14,325 nt of DNA, taken from NCBI GenBank assembly GCA_964383905.1, contig CAYLJO010000162.1, positions 1-14,325 on the forward strand, in the 5' to 3' direction. The DNA comes from CAYLJO01 sp964383905 (GTDB lineage Bacteria; Acidobacteriota; Blastocatellia; Pyrinomonadales; Pyrinomonadaceae). Positions within the stretch are counted from its first letter, which is position 1. Each line of letters starts with the position of its first letter. The notes under the pieces were generated by a model. The model did not search any database. It saw only the letters and a list, made by a program, of their open reading frames with translations, and was not told where the DNA came from. Both the position numbers and the translations under genes were made by a program. Positions 7,177 to 14,325 of this stretch are shown piece after piece.

Positions 7177-9165
7177 ATGCCCTTTCAACTCCGCTCGGAA
7201 TACCAGCCGCAAGGCGATCAGCCACAAGCCATCGACGCGCTCGTGCGCGGCCTCAACGAGGGCGCCAAAGACCAGGTGCTGCTCGGAATAACTGGCAGCG
7301 GGAAAACTTTTTCCGTTGCCAGCGTGATCCAGCGCACCCAACGCCCCACCCTCGTGCTCGCGCACAATAAGACGCTGGCGGCGCAGTTGTATCAGGAGTT
7401 TAAAACCCTCTTCCCCGAGAACGCCGTCGAGTATTTCGTCTCTTATTACGATTACTACCAGCCGGAGGCTTACGTCCCCGCCTCGGACACTTACATCGAA
7501 AAAGAGGCGACCATCAACGACGAGATTGATCGCCTGCGGATGTCGGCCACGCGCGCCCTCTTCGAGCGCCGCGACGTCATTGTGGTCGCCAGCGTCTCCT
7601 GCATTTACGGCCTCGGCGACCCGGACGCCTACTACGGCATGCTGCTTTTCCTTGAGCCCGGCGGGCGGATCACGCGAGACGCCCTCTTACAGAAATTGGT
7701 CGAGCTGCAGTACGAGCGCTCCGATATTGAGTTCGAGCGCGGCTCCTTCCGCGTGCGCGGCGACATCGTCGAGGTTTACCCGAGCTACCAGGACCAGGCT
7801 TATCGCATCGAGCTGTGGGGCGACGAGATCGATTCCGTCTCGACGATCGACCCACTGCTCGGCGAGGTGCTGCAAAAACACACGTCGCGTGTTCCGATCT
7901 ACCCGAAGTCGCATTACGTGATGAGCAAGCCGACGGTCAGGCGCGCGATCAGAACGATCCGCGAAGAGCTGGAGTGGTGGGAGCCGAAGCTCATCGCCGA
8001 GGGGAAACTGGTCGAGGCGCAGAGGCTTCATCAAAGGACGATGTACGACCTTGAGATGATCAAGGAGATGGGCTTCTGTCGCGGCATCGAAAACTATTCA
8101 CGCCACCTGACCGGAAAGCTTCCGGGCGAGCCGCCGCCGACGCTGCTCGACTACCTGCCGCGCGACACGATGATGGTCATTGACGAGTCGCATCAAACCA
8201 TCCCGCAGGTCTCCGGCATGTTTAAGGGCGACCAGTCGCGTAAGCGCACGCTCGTCGAATACGGGTTCCGCCTGCCCTCGGCGATGGACAACCGCCCGCT
8301 CAACTTCGCGGAGTTCGAGGCGCGTATCGGACAGACCATCTACGTCTCGGCCACGCCCGGCCCGTACGAACTGACCAAGGCGGGCGGTGAAGTCGTCGAG
8401 CAGATCATCCGCCCGACCGGATTGATGGACCCGGAGGTTGAGGTGCGGCCCGTTAAAGGGCAGATCGACGACCTGCTGGAGGAGTGCCGCCTGCGTGCCG
8501 AGCGCAACGAGCGCGTGCTCGTCACGACGCTGACCAAGAAGATGGCGGAAGATCTGACCGAGTATTTCGCCGAGGTCGGCGTGCGTGTACGCTACCTGCA
8601 TTCCGACATCGAGACACTCGAACGCATCAAAATTCTGCGTGATCTCAGACGCGGCGAGTTCGACGTACTGGTCGGCATCAACCTCCTGCGTGAAGGCCTC
8701 GACCTGCCGGAAGTCTCGCTGGTCGCCATTCTGGACGCGGACAAAGAGGGCTTTCTCCGCTCCGACCGCTCCCTGATTCAGACCATCGGTCGCGCCGCGC
8801 GCAACGCCCGTGGCAAGGCCATTCTTTATGCCGACAAAATCACTGATTCGATGCGGCGGGCCGTTGACGAGACCGAGCGCCGCCGCGCGATCCAGGAGGC
8901 GTATAACGCCGAGCACGGCATTACGCCGCAGACCATTGTCAAGCCGGTCGAGGCCACACTCGTCACGGCCTACGAGGCCGACTACTTCAAGGTGCCGCTC
9001 AACCTCGAAGAGTATGAAGAGTATACGCGAGAGAATATCGACGCGACCATCACGCGCCTCGAAGCCGAAATGCGCGACGCCGCCAAACGCTTCGAGTTTG
9101 AGCGCGCGGCTGAGCTCCGCGACCGCATCAAATACCTGCGCGAGCGCGAGCTGCAAATGACCTGA
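7177..9165 (+). CDS. uvrB: UvrABC excinuclease subunit B
   Basis: UvrB is the helicase-like, damage-verifying subunit of nucleotide excision repair. It receives the lesion from UvrA and recruits UvrC for incision. The 662 residues are full length for the family. Visible motifs are Walker A GITGSGKT (37-44), the DNA-clamping beta-hairpin region with YFVSYYDYYQPEAY (86-99), Walker B VIDESH (334-339), SATPGPYE (391-398), LREGLDLPEVSLV and the arginine-finger motif QTIGRAARN (535-543). A C-terminal UVR domain (about 622-657, FEFERAAELRDRI), which binds UvrC, is also present. The frame is open for 21 codons upstream, but family members begin near FQLRSEYQPQGDQPQAI, so ATG at 7177 is preferred. uvrA and uvrC are not in the window. 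Nothing looks truncated or mutated. Confidence 0.99.
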   Translation: MPFQLRSEYQPQGDQPQAIDALVRGLNEGAKDQVLLGITGSGKTFSVASVIQRTQRPTLVLAHNKTLAAQLYQEFKTLFPENAVEYFVSYYDYYQPEAYVPASDTYIEKEATINDEIDRLRMSATRALFERRDVIVVASVSCIYGLGDPDAYYGMLLFLEPGGRITRDALLQKLVELQYERSDIEFERGSFRVRGDIVEVYPSYQDQAYRIELWGDEIDSVSTIDPLLGEVLQKHTSRVPIYPKSHYVMSKPTVRRAIRTIREELEWWEPKLIAEGKLVEAQRLHQRTMYDLEMIKEMGFCRGIENYSRHLTGKLPGEPPPTLLDYLPRDTMMVIDESHQTIPQVSGMFKGDQSRKRTLVEYGFRLPSAMDNRPLNFAEFEARIGQTIYVSATPGPYELTKAGGEVVEQIIRPTGLMDPEVEVRPVKGQIDDLLEECRLRAERNERVLVTTLTKKMAEDLTEYFAEVGVRVRYLHSDIETLERIKILRDLRRGEFDVLVGINLLREGLDLPEVSLVAILDADKEGFLRSDRSLIQTIGRAARNARGKAILYADKITDSMRRAVDETERRRAIQEAYNAEHGITPQTIVKPVEATLVTAYEADYFKVPLNLEEYEEYTRENIDATITRLEAEMRDAAKRFEFERAAELRDRIKYLRERELQMT

Positions 9166-9172
9166 GGGGTGT

Positions 9173-9188
9173 GCCGTTTCAGAACGGC
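9173..9188 (+). terminator. Short hairpin after uvrB, possible weak terminator
   Basis: GCCGTT (9173-9178) and AACGGC (9183-9188) form a perfect 6-base-pair stem with a TCAG tetraloop, 7 bases after the uvrB stop codon. The T-rich tract typical of intrinsic terminators is missing (GATTGCCGG follows), so termination would be inefficient or the hairpin may only protect the message end. Confidence 0.3.
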
Positions 9189-9263
9189 GATTGCCGGTTT
9201 GCGGTCCTAATCGAACTCCGATTTTTAATCTCAAATCTGGAACGGGAGTTTGGAAATCCTCTG

Positions 9264-10760
9264 ATGCTCTCGAAGTCGAATACAGACGAGATTCAGTCGT
9301 TCCTCTCCGACGCCAGCAACATGCCGGGCGGGCGGGCCGGGCGTGTCATCTTCCCTGAGGACGCCCAAGACGTGGCCGGCGCACTCAGTGAAGCGGCGCG
9401 GGAGGGCACGCCGGTCACCGTGTCGGGCGCGGGGACGGGTGTCGTGGGGGGGCGCGTGCCGCTCGGGGGCATTGTGCTGGCGACCGGTAGGCTTAATCGG
9501 ATAAAAAAGATTAGGCGTGAACAAAGAGGCGGGTGGGCCGTAGCGGAAGCGGGCGTCGTCCTGGCCGATTTTCGTCGCGCGGTCCAGGCGCAGGAACTCC
9601 TGTACCCGCCTGACCCGACGGAATGGAGTTGCTATCTCGGCGCCACGGTTGCGACCAACGCCTCAGGCGCGCGCACTTTCAAATACGGCCCGACCCGCGA
9701 TTACATCCGCCGCCTTAAGATCGCGCTGGCTACAGGCGACGTGCTCGATCTCGCGCGCGGCGATCTTTTCGCCGGGGCCGAAGGAAAGATCTATATCCCA
9801 CTGCCGCGTGGTCGCCGCATTGAGGCACGTTTGCCTTCATACCGGATGCCGAAAACGCGTAAGCACGCGTCGGGTTATTACGTCGCCACGGGGATGGACG
9901 TGATTGACCTGTTTATCGGAAGCGAAGGCACCCTCGGCGTCATCGTGGAAGTCGAGACAACTCTTCTGCCGCAACCCGAGGGCGTTTTGAGCGGCGTCGT
10001 CTTTTTCGACTCCGAGGAGCGTTTGCTCGCCTTCGTGCGCGAGGCGCGGGCGGCTTCATTGCAGGCCCGTGTCAGTAAACGGGAAGGGGAGGCTGACGCG
10101 CGTGCGCTTGAGTATTTCGACGCCGCCTCGCTCGATTTATTGCGAAACAAATATCGGCTCGTCCCCGAGCAGGTGGCCGGGGCGATCTTTTTCGAACAGG
10201 AGATGACCGGCCGGTCGGAAGACCAGTTGCTGGGGAAGTGGCTTGGGCTGCTCGAACGACACGGCGCGCTCGTGGATGATTCGTGGTTTGCGACCGGCGA
10301 GCATGATCGTCAGCAGATGCGTGAATTCAGGCACCAACTGCCGGTGCTCGTCAACGAGTGGCTGGCGCGCCATCACCAGCGCAAGGTCTCGACCGACATG
10401 GCCGTGCCCGATGAAGAGTTCGCCGCGATGATGAGCTTCTACAAAAACGCTTTGACCGAGAGTCGCCTCCGGTACGTCATCTTCGGCCACATCGGTGACA
10501 ATCATGTTCACGTCAACATCATGCCGCGCAATGAAACGGAGGCCCGAGCGGCGCGTGAGGTTTATCAAATTTTTGTTCGCCGCGCCGTTGAGGTCGGAGG
10601 CACTATTTCTGCGGAACACGGCATTGGCAAGCTCAAACGCGATTACCTGCGCATACTTTATGGCGAACAGCACCTGCGCGAAATGGCCGCCCTTAAACGT
10701 GCTTTTGATCCGGCATGCATCTTAGGTCGGGGCAATATCTTTTCTGAAGAATATCTTTGA
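9264..10760 (+). CDS. FAD-binding oxidoreductase, GlcD/D-lactate dehydrogenase-like
   Basis: This is a flavoprotein of the FAD-linked oxidase (PCMH-type) family that includes glycolate oxidase GlcD and D-lactate dehydrogenases. These oxidise 2-hydroxy acids to 2-oxo acids. From ATG at 9264 it has 498 residues. The FAD-binding half shows VSGAGTGVVGG (about 53-63), GATVATNASGARTFKYG (126-142) and GSEGTLG (219-225). The C-terminal cap and substrate half has GHIGDNHVHVN (408-418), whose histidines bind the active-site metal in relatives, and SAEHGIGKLKRDYL (449-462). The frame extends upstream to GTG at 9171. That would add 31 residues and nearly abut uvrB, but family members start nearer the chosen ATG, which has a weak GGAAA site 7 bases upstream. 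Substrate cannot be told from sequence, and no GlcE or GlcF partner is present. Confidence 0.92.
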   Translation: MLSKSNTDEIQSFLSDASNMPGGRAGRVIFPEDAQDVAGALSEAAREGTPVTVSGAGTGVVGGRVPLGGIVLATGRLNRIKKIRREQRGGWAVAEAGVVLADFRRAVQAQELLYPPDPTEWSCYLGATVATNASGARTFKYGPTRDYIRRLKIALATGDVLDLARGDLFAGAEGKIYIPLPRGRRIEARLPSYRMPKTRKHASGYYVATGMDVIDLFIGSEGTLGVIVEVETTLLPQPEGVLSGVVFFDSEERLLAFVREARAASLQARVSKREGEADARALEYFDAASLDLLRNKYRLVPEQVAGAIFFEQEMTGRSEDQLLGKWLGLLERHGALVDDSWFATGEHDRQQMREFRHQLPVLVNEWLARHHQRKVSTDMAVPDEEFAAMMSFYKNALTESRLRYVIFGHIGDNHVHVNIMPRNETEARAAREVYQIFVRRAVEVGGTISAEHGIGKLKRDYLRILYGEQHLREMAALKRAFDPACILGRGNIFSEEYL

Positions 10761-10761
10761 A

Positions 10762-10903
10762 AGTAATCAGTAGTCAGTAATCAGCTAAAAGCCTTAACGC
10801 CTTGCTTGTTGTACTTCGAGGCTTGCGTGTTGATCTGTTTGGGGATAATACTCACGAGTTGAATGTAGCTGTCCGCGTCTTTAACCGATTACTGACTACT
10901 GAT
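10762..10903. repeat. Heptamer inverted repeat flanking a 104-base insert upstream of aroC
   Basis: Four 7-base units (AGTAATC, AGTAGTC, AGTAATC, AGCTAAA) run from 10762 to 10789. The 17 bases at 10766-10782 are exactly complementary to 10887-10903 (GATTACTGACTACTGAT), and pairing continues imperfectly into TTTAACC. The 104 bases between the arms encode no gene I can support, but contain AAGCC (10789-10793) and GGCTT (10819-10823), which could pair. Arms of tandem heptamers around a short non-coding core look like a small miniature-transposon-like or folded repeat. The element ends 13 bases before the aroC start. Confidence 0.6.
10823..10849 (+). promoter_or_regulatory. aroC: Weak candidate promoter for aroC inside the repeat
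   Basis: GATAAT (10844-10849) matches the -10 consensus at five of six bases. The best -35, TTGCGT (10823-10828), is only 15 bases away, which is short. If used, the leader would carry the 3' heptamer arm. No other good promoter is visible in the gap. Confidence 0.25.
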
Positions 10904-10916
10904 ACTGAACACTTTT

Positions 10917-12086
10917 ATGTTTCGTTTCACCACCGCCGGAGAATCACACGGACGTGCGCTCGTCGCCGTCATCGAAGGATTGCCCGCCGGCGTGCCCGTT
11001 GATGTGGAGCAAATTAACAGGGAATTGGCGCGGCGGCAGTGGGGGTACGGGCGCGGGGGGCGGATGAAGATCGAGCAGGACCGCGCCGAGATCTTGAGCG
11101 GCATCCGTCACGGTCTCAGCTTAGGCTCGCCGCTCGCATTGATGATTGAGAATAAAGATTGGGCCAATTGGACCGACGTGATGGCAACCGAGCCGCGTGA
11201 CATACCTGCCGACAAGTCGCGGCGTGTGAAGCGCCCGCGCCCCGGCCATGCGGATCTTGCGGGCGGTCAAAAATTCGGCGCGCGCGATCTGCGCAACGTA
11301 CTGGAACGCGCGTCGGCGCGTGAGACGGCGGCGCGCGTCGCGTGCGGGGCGCTGGCGAAACAATTGCTCGCCCCATTTAGCGTGGAAATCCGCAGCCACG
11401 TCATACAACTCGGCGGCGTGCCCGAGGCCCCGCTGGAGCTAGCGTGGGAGACCATCACCGCCGTCCCCGAAGACGCGCCGTTGCGCTGCGCCGACGCGCA
11501 GGCACAGGGGCGGATGATTGAGCTGATTGATGAAAAGCGCCGCGCCGGTGATACCCTCGGCGGCATCTTCGAAGTCGTCGCGCAGGGCGTCGTGCCCGGC
11601 CTGGGCTCACACACTGCCTGGGATGAAAAGCTCGACGGGCGATTGGCCCAGGCTGTGATGTCCATTCCGGCGGTCAAAGCGGTTGCCATCGGCGCGGGCG
11701 CGCAGGCGAGCAGCCTGCCCGGTTCGGAGGTCCATGATGAGATCGCCTATGACGACACAACCAGGCAGTTCATACGCATGACGAATCGCGCAGGTGGCCT
11801 CGAAGGCGGTATCACCAACGGCGAAGAGTTGCGGGTGCGCGGCCACTTAAAACCTATCTCCACCCTGCGCCGTGCGTTGCGCTCCGTTGACATCGATACC
11901 AAACAGGAAGAGAAGGCCGCCTTCGAGCGTTCGGACGTGACGGCGGTCCCGGCAGCAGGCGTCATCGGCGAAGCGATGGTCGCGCTTGTCTTAGCCCATG
12001 CGATGCGCGAGAAATTTGGCGGCGACAGCCTGGGAGAAATGCGTCACAACTTCGACGGCTACCTCGAGCAGCTACGCGTATATTGA
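10917..12086 (+). CDS. aroC: Chorismate synthase
   Basis: This is the last enzyme of the shikimate pathway. It converts 5-enolpyruvylshikimate 3-phosphate to chorismate, the precursor of aromatic amino acids and folate, using reduced FMN as a cofactor that is not net consumed. The 389 residues match the usual length. Family signatures are GESHG (8-12), the RRQWGYGRGGRM stretch (39-50), RPGHADLAGGQKFGARDLRN (108-127) leading into ERASARETAARVA, GGITNGE (297-303) and RSDVTAVPAAGVIGEAMVAL (338-357). H11, H111 and D340 sit where the catalytic His and Asp residues lie in characterised enzymes. There is no FMN-reductase domain, so this is the monofunctional bacterial type. No other aro genes flank it, and no Shine-Dalgarno sequence precedes the ATG. 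Confidence 0.99.
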   Translation: MFRFTTAGESHGRALVAVIEGLPAGVPVDVEQINRELARRQWGYGRGGRMKIEQDRAEILSGIRHGLSLGSPLALMIENKDWANWTDVMATEPRDIPADKSRRVKRPRPGHADLAGGQKFGARDLRNVLERASARETAARVACGALAKQLLAPFSVEIRSHVIQLGGVPEAPLELAWETITAVPEDAPLRCADAQAQGRMIELIDEKRRAGDTLGGIFEVVAQGVVPGLGSHTAWDEKLDGRLAQAVMSIPAVKAVAIGAGAQASSLPGSEVHDEIAYDDTTRQFIRMTNRAGGLEGGITNGEELRVRGHLKPISTLRRALRSVDIDTKQEEKAAFERSDVTAVPAAGVIGEAMVALVLAHAMREKFGGDSLGEMRHNFDGYLEQLRVY

Positions 12087-12157
12087 TGCCAAAATGTTGA
12101 AAAAATGCGCCATAAACGACCACCACAGCGGGTCTTTCCTGATAATTATTGAGATTT

Positions 12158-12173
12158 AACCGGAGAGCCGGTT
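12158..12173 (+). terminator. Hairpin after aroC, possible terminator
   Basis: AACCGG (12158-12163) and CCGGTT (12168-12173) pair perfectly around AGAG. U-G and U-A pairs can lengthen the stem to about 9 base pairs (12155-12176). The following CTACTTTCCCCTTTTC is pyrimidine-rich but interrupted, so termination is plausible rather than clear. It lies about 70 bases after the aroC stop. Confidence 0.35.
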
Positions 12174-12252
12174 GAGCTACTTTCCCCTTTTCTTACAGGA
12201 ATTTACGCCTATTTCCCAAGACTTCACATTAAGTACCCACAGAAAAAAGTGA

Positions 12253-12282
12253 TTGACTCTTCCGGCTATCAGTTTTTACAAT
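12253..12282 (+). promoter_or_regulatory. Near-consensus sigma-70 promoter for the SelO-like gene
   Basis: TTGACT (12253-12258) and TACAAT (12277-12282) each match the consensus at five of six bases, with an 18-base spacer. The surroundings are AT-rich in an otherwise GC-rich window. Transcription should begin near 12289, about 30 bases before the start codon. This is the best promoter in the window and marks the downstream gene as its own transcription unit. Confidence 0.65.
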
Positions 12283-12288
12283 GTTTTT

Positions 12289-12309
12289 CGTGTCACAGAA
12301 GGTGACACG
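12289..12309. promoter_or_regulatory. Perfect inverted repeat at the SelO-like gene's transcription start (operator or leader hairpin)
   Basis: CGTGTCAC (12289-12296) and GTGACACG (12302-12309) are exact reverse complements separated by AGAAG. The repeat begins about where the promoter at 12253-12282 should start transcription. It contains the only Shine-Dalgarno-like sequence before the gene (AAGGTG, 12299-12304, 13 bases from the ATG). It could be an operator for a dimeric repressor, or an RNA hairpin that hides the ribosome site. Sequence alone does not separate the two. Confidence 0.55.
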
Positions 12310-12317
12310 TATAAAAT

Positions 12318-14120
12318 ATGTATGAAAAGTTTGAAGAATTGAATGGCTCGCACCCCTGGAGGCAGGTCAGTCCCGACGCCTATATCGACTACCAGGCTCG
12401 CCTCCGTCCCAACGGTCGTGTCACCTTTTTCAACTTTCCTCTGGCGAGGGAGATCGGGCTCATCCCAGAAGATCATCCGGCGCAGATCAACGACCTCCTT
12501 GAGCAAGCCATCCTCCGAACCTTCTCCCTTCGAATAATCAATGAATACGATTTAAGTCAGCGTAAGAAATATCCGCCCGAGAGTGTCAAGCCTTACCCTT
12601 ACATGGCGACACGCTACCTCCAGCTCCAGCACAGGAACAAGCAGGGCAAAACCTCCGGGGACGGCAGGAGCATCTGGAATGGGTGCTTGAAAAACGGGGA
12701 TCTGACCTTTGATGTCTCCAGCCGGGGTACCGGGGCGACTATCTTGAGCCCGGGGGCCCAGGAAGCGCCTGAGCCCGTTCAGACGGGGGACGAAAAGTAC
12801 GGTTACGCTTCCGGGCTGGCCGACCTGGATGAGATGCTTGGCAGCGCGATCATGTCGGAAGTATTCTACCGTCAGGGCATTCCGACCGAGCGTACGCTCG
12901 CCGTCATAGATTATGGCGACGGGACCGCCATCGGTGTCAGGACCGCCCCTAACCTGGTCAGGCCGGCCCACATCTTCCGGTATTTGAAACAGGGGAGACA
13001 CGCCGAACTGAAAGCCTCACTCGATTATTTCATCCAGCGTGAAGTCGATAACGGTTTCTGGAAGCTTCCGCCGGGGAAAAGCAAAAAATACCTGAAGGCG
13101 CTGGACTACCTCGCCCGCTCCTACGCCAAGATGGCCGCCGTCCTCGAAGAGGAGTATATCTTTAACTGGCTGGCCTGGGACGGGGACAACATGCTGGCCA
13201 GCGGGGCGATTCTTGATTACGGCTCCATCCGGCAGTTTGCGGCCAAGCATAACAAGTATCGCTACGAGGATGTTGATCGTTTTTCCACCTCGCTCTCCGA
13301 GCAGCGGTACTGGGCGCGGGTGCTCGTACAGGTATTCGCCCAGGCGGTGGATTTCGTCATCTCCGGCACCAAGAAGAACCTGCGCGAATTCAAAGACGCC
13401 GACTGCCTGAAGACGTACGATCTCTCGTTCGAGACGGAAAGAGATAACCGGATGCTGTGGAGACTGGGTTTTACCCCGGAGCAGATCACCAGTCTCACGC
13501 AGAGGGCGCAGCAGGAGATCAAAGATTTCCGCCGGTCGTTGAGTTTTTTTGAAGACCTGAAAATATCCAAAGGTATCGAAAAGCTCGACGACGGCATTAC
13601 GCACAAGCCGATCTTTCTCATCCGCAATCTGCTGCGGGAGCTGCCCTCTTACTACATGACAGAGTGTGCGGGCGAAAAAGAGAGATGCTTCATGCCGCCC
13701 GAGGTTTTCTGCAAGATCATGGCCGCCTCCTACGTGAAGAGAAAGGATCTGCAACTGACCCTGGCGCGGATCTCCCACGCTAAAAATTTTCAAGACCGCT
13801 ACCGGGACTTGATCGCCGCCCTCGACGAACCGTTTGGCCAGGTTCTGAAAACCCTCCAGGAGCGCTCGGCGGTCATCAATTATGAGCACCGCATGACCGG
13901 CGACGCGCTCATCTTCATTCTCGAAGAGATCATCTCCATCAAGAAAAGAATCGACCCTGATGAGCTGCAGGAGGCCCTCGACGCCTTCATCGAGTCGCAG
14001 GTCCTGATCCCGGGCAAATGGCAGCCCGTCCCGCCCGAGCAGCTCAAAGGCAACCGCCTCCGAGCCCGCCTCTTCAGAAAGATTCAAGAGAATTTAGAAG
14101 AGTACAAAGAAACGGTTTAG
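12318..14120 (+). CDS. Divergent SelO (YdiU/UPF0061)-family protein, putative protein AMP-transferase
   Basis: SelO proteins are kinase-fold enzymes that bind ATP in a flipped pose and transfer AMP to protein hydroxyls, with roles in redox homeostasis. This 600-residue protein keeps the family order: GDGRSIWNG (114-122), the SRGTG stretch (135-139), SEVFYRQGIPTERTLAVID (180-198), VRTAPNLVR (207-215), GDNMLASGAILDYG (289-302) and KPIFLIRNLLRELP (430-443). From memory of Pseudomonas SelO, R208 and R215 match its phosphate-binding arginines with the same 7-residue spacing. E181 matches the ion-pair Glu, D290 the catalytic Asp, and N291/D300 the metal ligands. R136 replaces the usual Lys, and the HGxxNTDNM motif is reduced to WDGDNM. 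It is over 100 residues longer than typical SelO (about 480). It stands alone with its own promoter. Family is fairly sure; activity is inferred. Confidence 0.78.
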   Translation: MYEKFEELNGSHPWRQVSPDAYIDYQARLRPNGRVTFFNFPLAREIGLIPEDHPAQINDLLEQAILRTFSLRIINEYDLSQRKKYPPESVKPYPYMATRYLQLQHRNKQGKTSGDGRSIWNGCLKNGDLTFDVSSRGTGATILSPGAQEAPEPVQTGDEKYGYASGLADLDEMLGSAIMSEVFYRQGIPTERTLAVIDYGDGTAIGVRTAPNLVRPAHIFRYLKQGRHAELKASLDYFIQREVDNGFWKLPPGKSKKYLKALDYLARSYAKMAAVLEEEYIFNWLAWDGDNMLASGAILDYGSIRQFAAKHNKYRYEDVDRFSTSLSEQRYWARVLVQVFAQAVDFVISGTKKNLREFKDADCLKTYDLSFETERDNRMLWRLGFTPEQITSLTQRAQQEIKDFRRSLSFFEDLKISKGIEKLDDGITHKPIFLIRNLLRELPSYYMTECAGEKERCFMPPEVFCKIMAASYVKRKDLQLTLARISHAKNFQDRYRDLIAALDEPFGQVLKTLQERSAVINYEHRMTGDALIFILEEIISIKKRIDPDELQEALDAFIESQVLIPGKWQPVPPEQLKGNRLRARLFRKIQENLEEYKETV

Positions 14121-14325
14121 AATCCTCATCACCCCCATCAAGTTAAAGTGCTTTAGTGGCGGCCCCGACGCAGCGCACTTCCGCTCATGGTCTTGTATCT
14201 TAAGATCATCACCGCTGGCGTCGGAACAACGTTTATCGTAAAATCAGAATCGAAGAGGTGGACGGAAGCACTAGAGCCTGTTATGAACTTTGAAGTGCGA
14301 CTTCGACAACACGCTTGAGCATCAG
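14121..14325. other. Non-coding tail with a bulged hairpin
   Basis: No gene is supported in these 205 bases. CCGACGCAGCG (14165-14175) pairs with CGCTGGCGTCGG (14213-14224) over 11 base pairs with one bulged G (14217), around a 37-base loop. The loop holds the palindrome ATCTTAAGAT (14197-14206). No T-run follows, so this is not a clear terminator for the SelO-like gene. Near the edge, GAAGT (14292-14296) and ACTTC (14300-14304) form a small hairpin, just after a stretch resembling an insertion-sequence end. Confidence 0.35.

Noticed and set aside
8098..9234. 378-codon open frame on the minus strand opposite uvrB
   Set aside because: It lies almost entirely antisense to uvrB, has no recognisable domain, and is the kind of open frame that GC-rich codon use creates on the reverse strand.
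9171..9263. GTG start adding 31 residues to the FAD oxidase
   Set aside because: It begins 5 bases after the uvrB stop with no ribosome site, overlaps the post-uvrB hairpin and adds residues not typical of the family.
13017..14087. 356-codon open frame on the minus strand opposite the SelO-like gene
   Set aside because: The plus-strand frame carries conserved SelO motifs over the same bases. The reverse frame shows no family features and is taken as a codon-bias shadow.

Overview
This window (14,325 bases, GC-rich, all seven genes on the + strand) reads as ordinary bacterial chromosome. The mix of a tandem pair of membrane-anchored HEAT-repeat proteins, weak or absent Shine-Dalgarno sites, and degenerate heptamer repeats between genes would fit an acidobacterium (Blastocatellia-like). 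That placement is an inference from style, not something the sequence proves. No rRNA, tRNA, CRISPR array or complete mobile element is visible.

Layout. (1) 1-993: an OmpR/PhoB-type response regulator behind a good extended -10 promoter, with no partner histidine kinase in the window. (2) 1184-7088: two adjacent paralogous genes of 805 and about 1,090 codons. Each encodes a signal peptide, a beta-rich AMIN-like domain, a long Pro/Ala/Ser/Thr linker, one membrane helix and cytoplasmic HEAT repeats. The second also carries a charged Glu/Arg coiled coil. This is the least understood and most interesting protein architecture here. (3) 7177-9165: uvrB, preceded at 8 bases by a 71-base hairpin built from heptamer repeats. 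(4) 9264-10760: a GlcD/D-lactate-dehydrogenase-like FAD oxidase. (5) 10917-12086: aroC (chorismate synthase), with a second heptamer inverted repeat in its upstream gap. (6) 12318-14120: a divergent member of the SelO pseudokinase/AMP-transferase family. It has its own near-consensus promoter and a perfect 8-base-pair inverted repeat at the predicted transcription start. (7) 14121-14325: non-coding tail with a hairpin and a sequence resembling an insertion-sequence end.

How they fit together. Genes are co-directional, but gaps of 98-231 bases and several promoter-like sites suggest mostly separate transcription units. uvrB (DNA repair) and aroC (aromatic amino acid pathway) are housekeeping genes. 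The regulator, the two HEAT proteins and the SelO-like protein are envelope, signalling or stress candidates. No direct functional link between them can be shown from the sequence alone.
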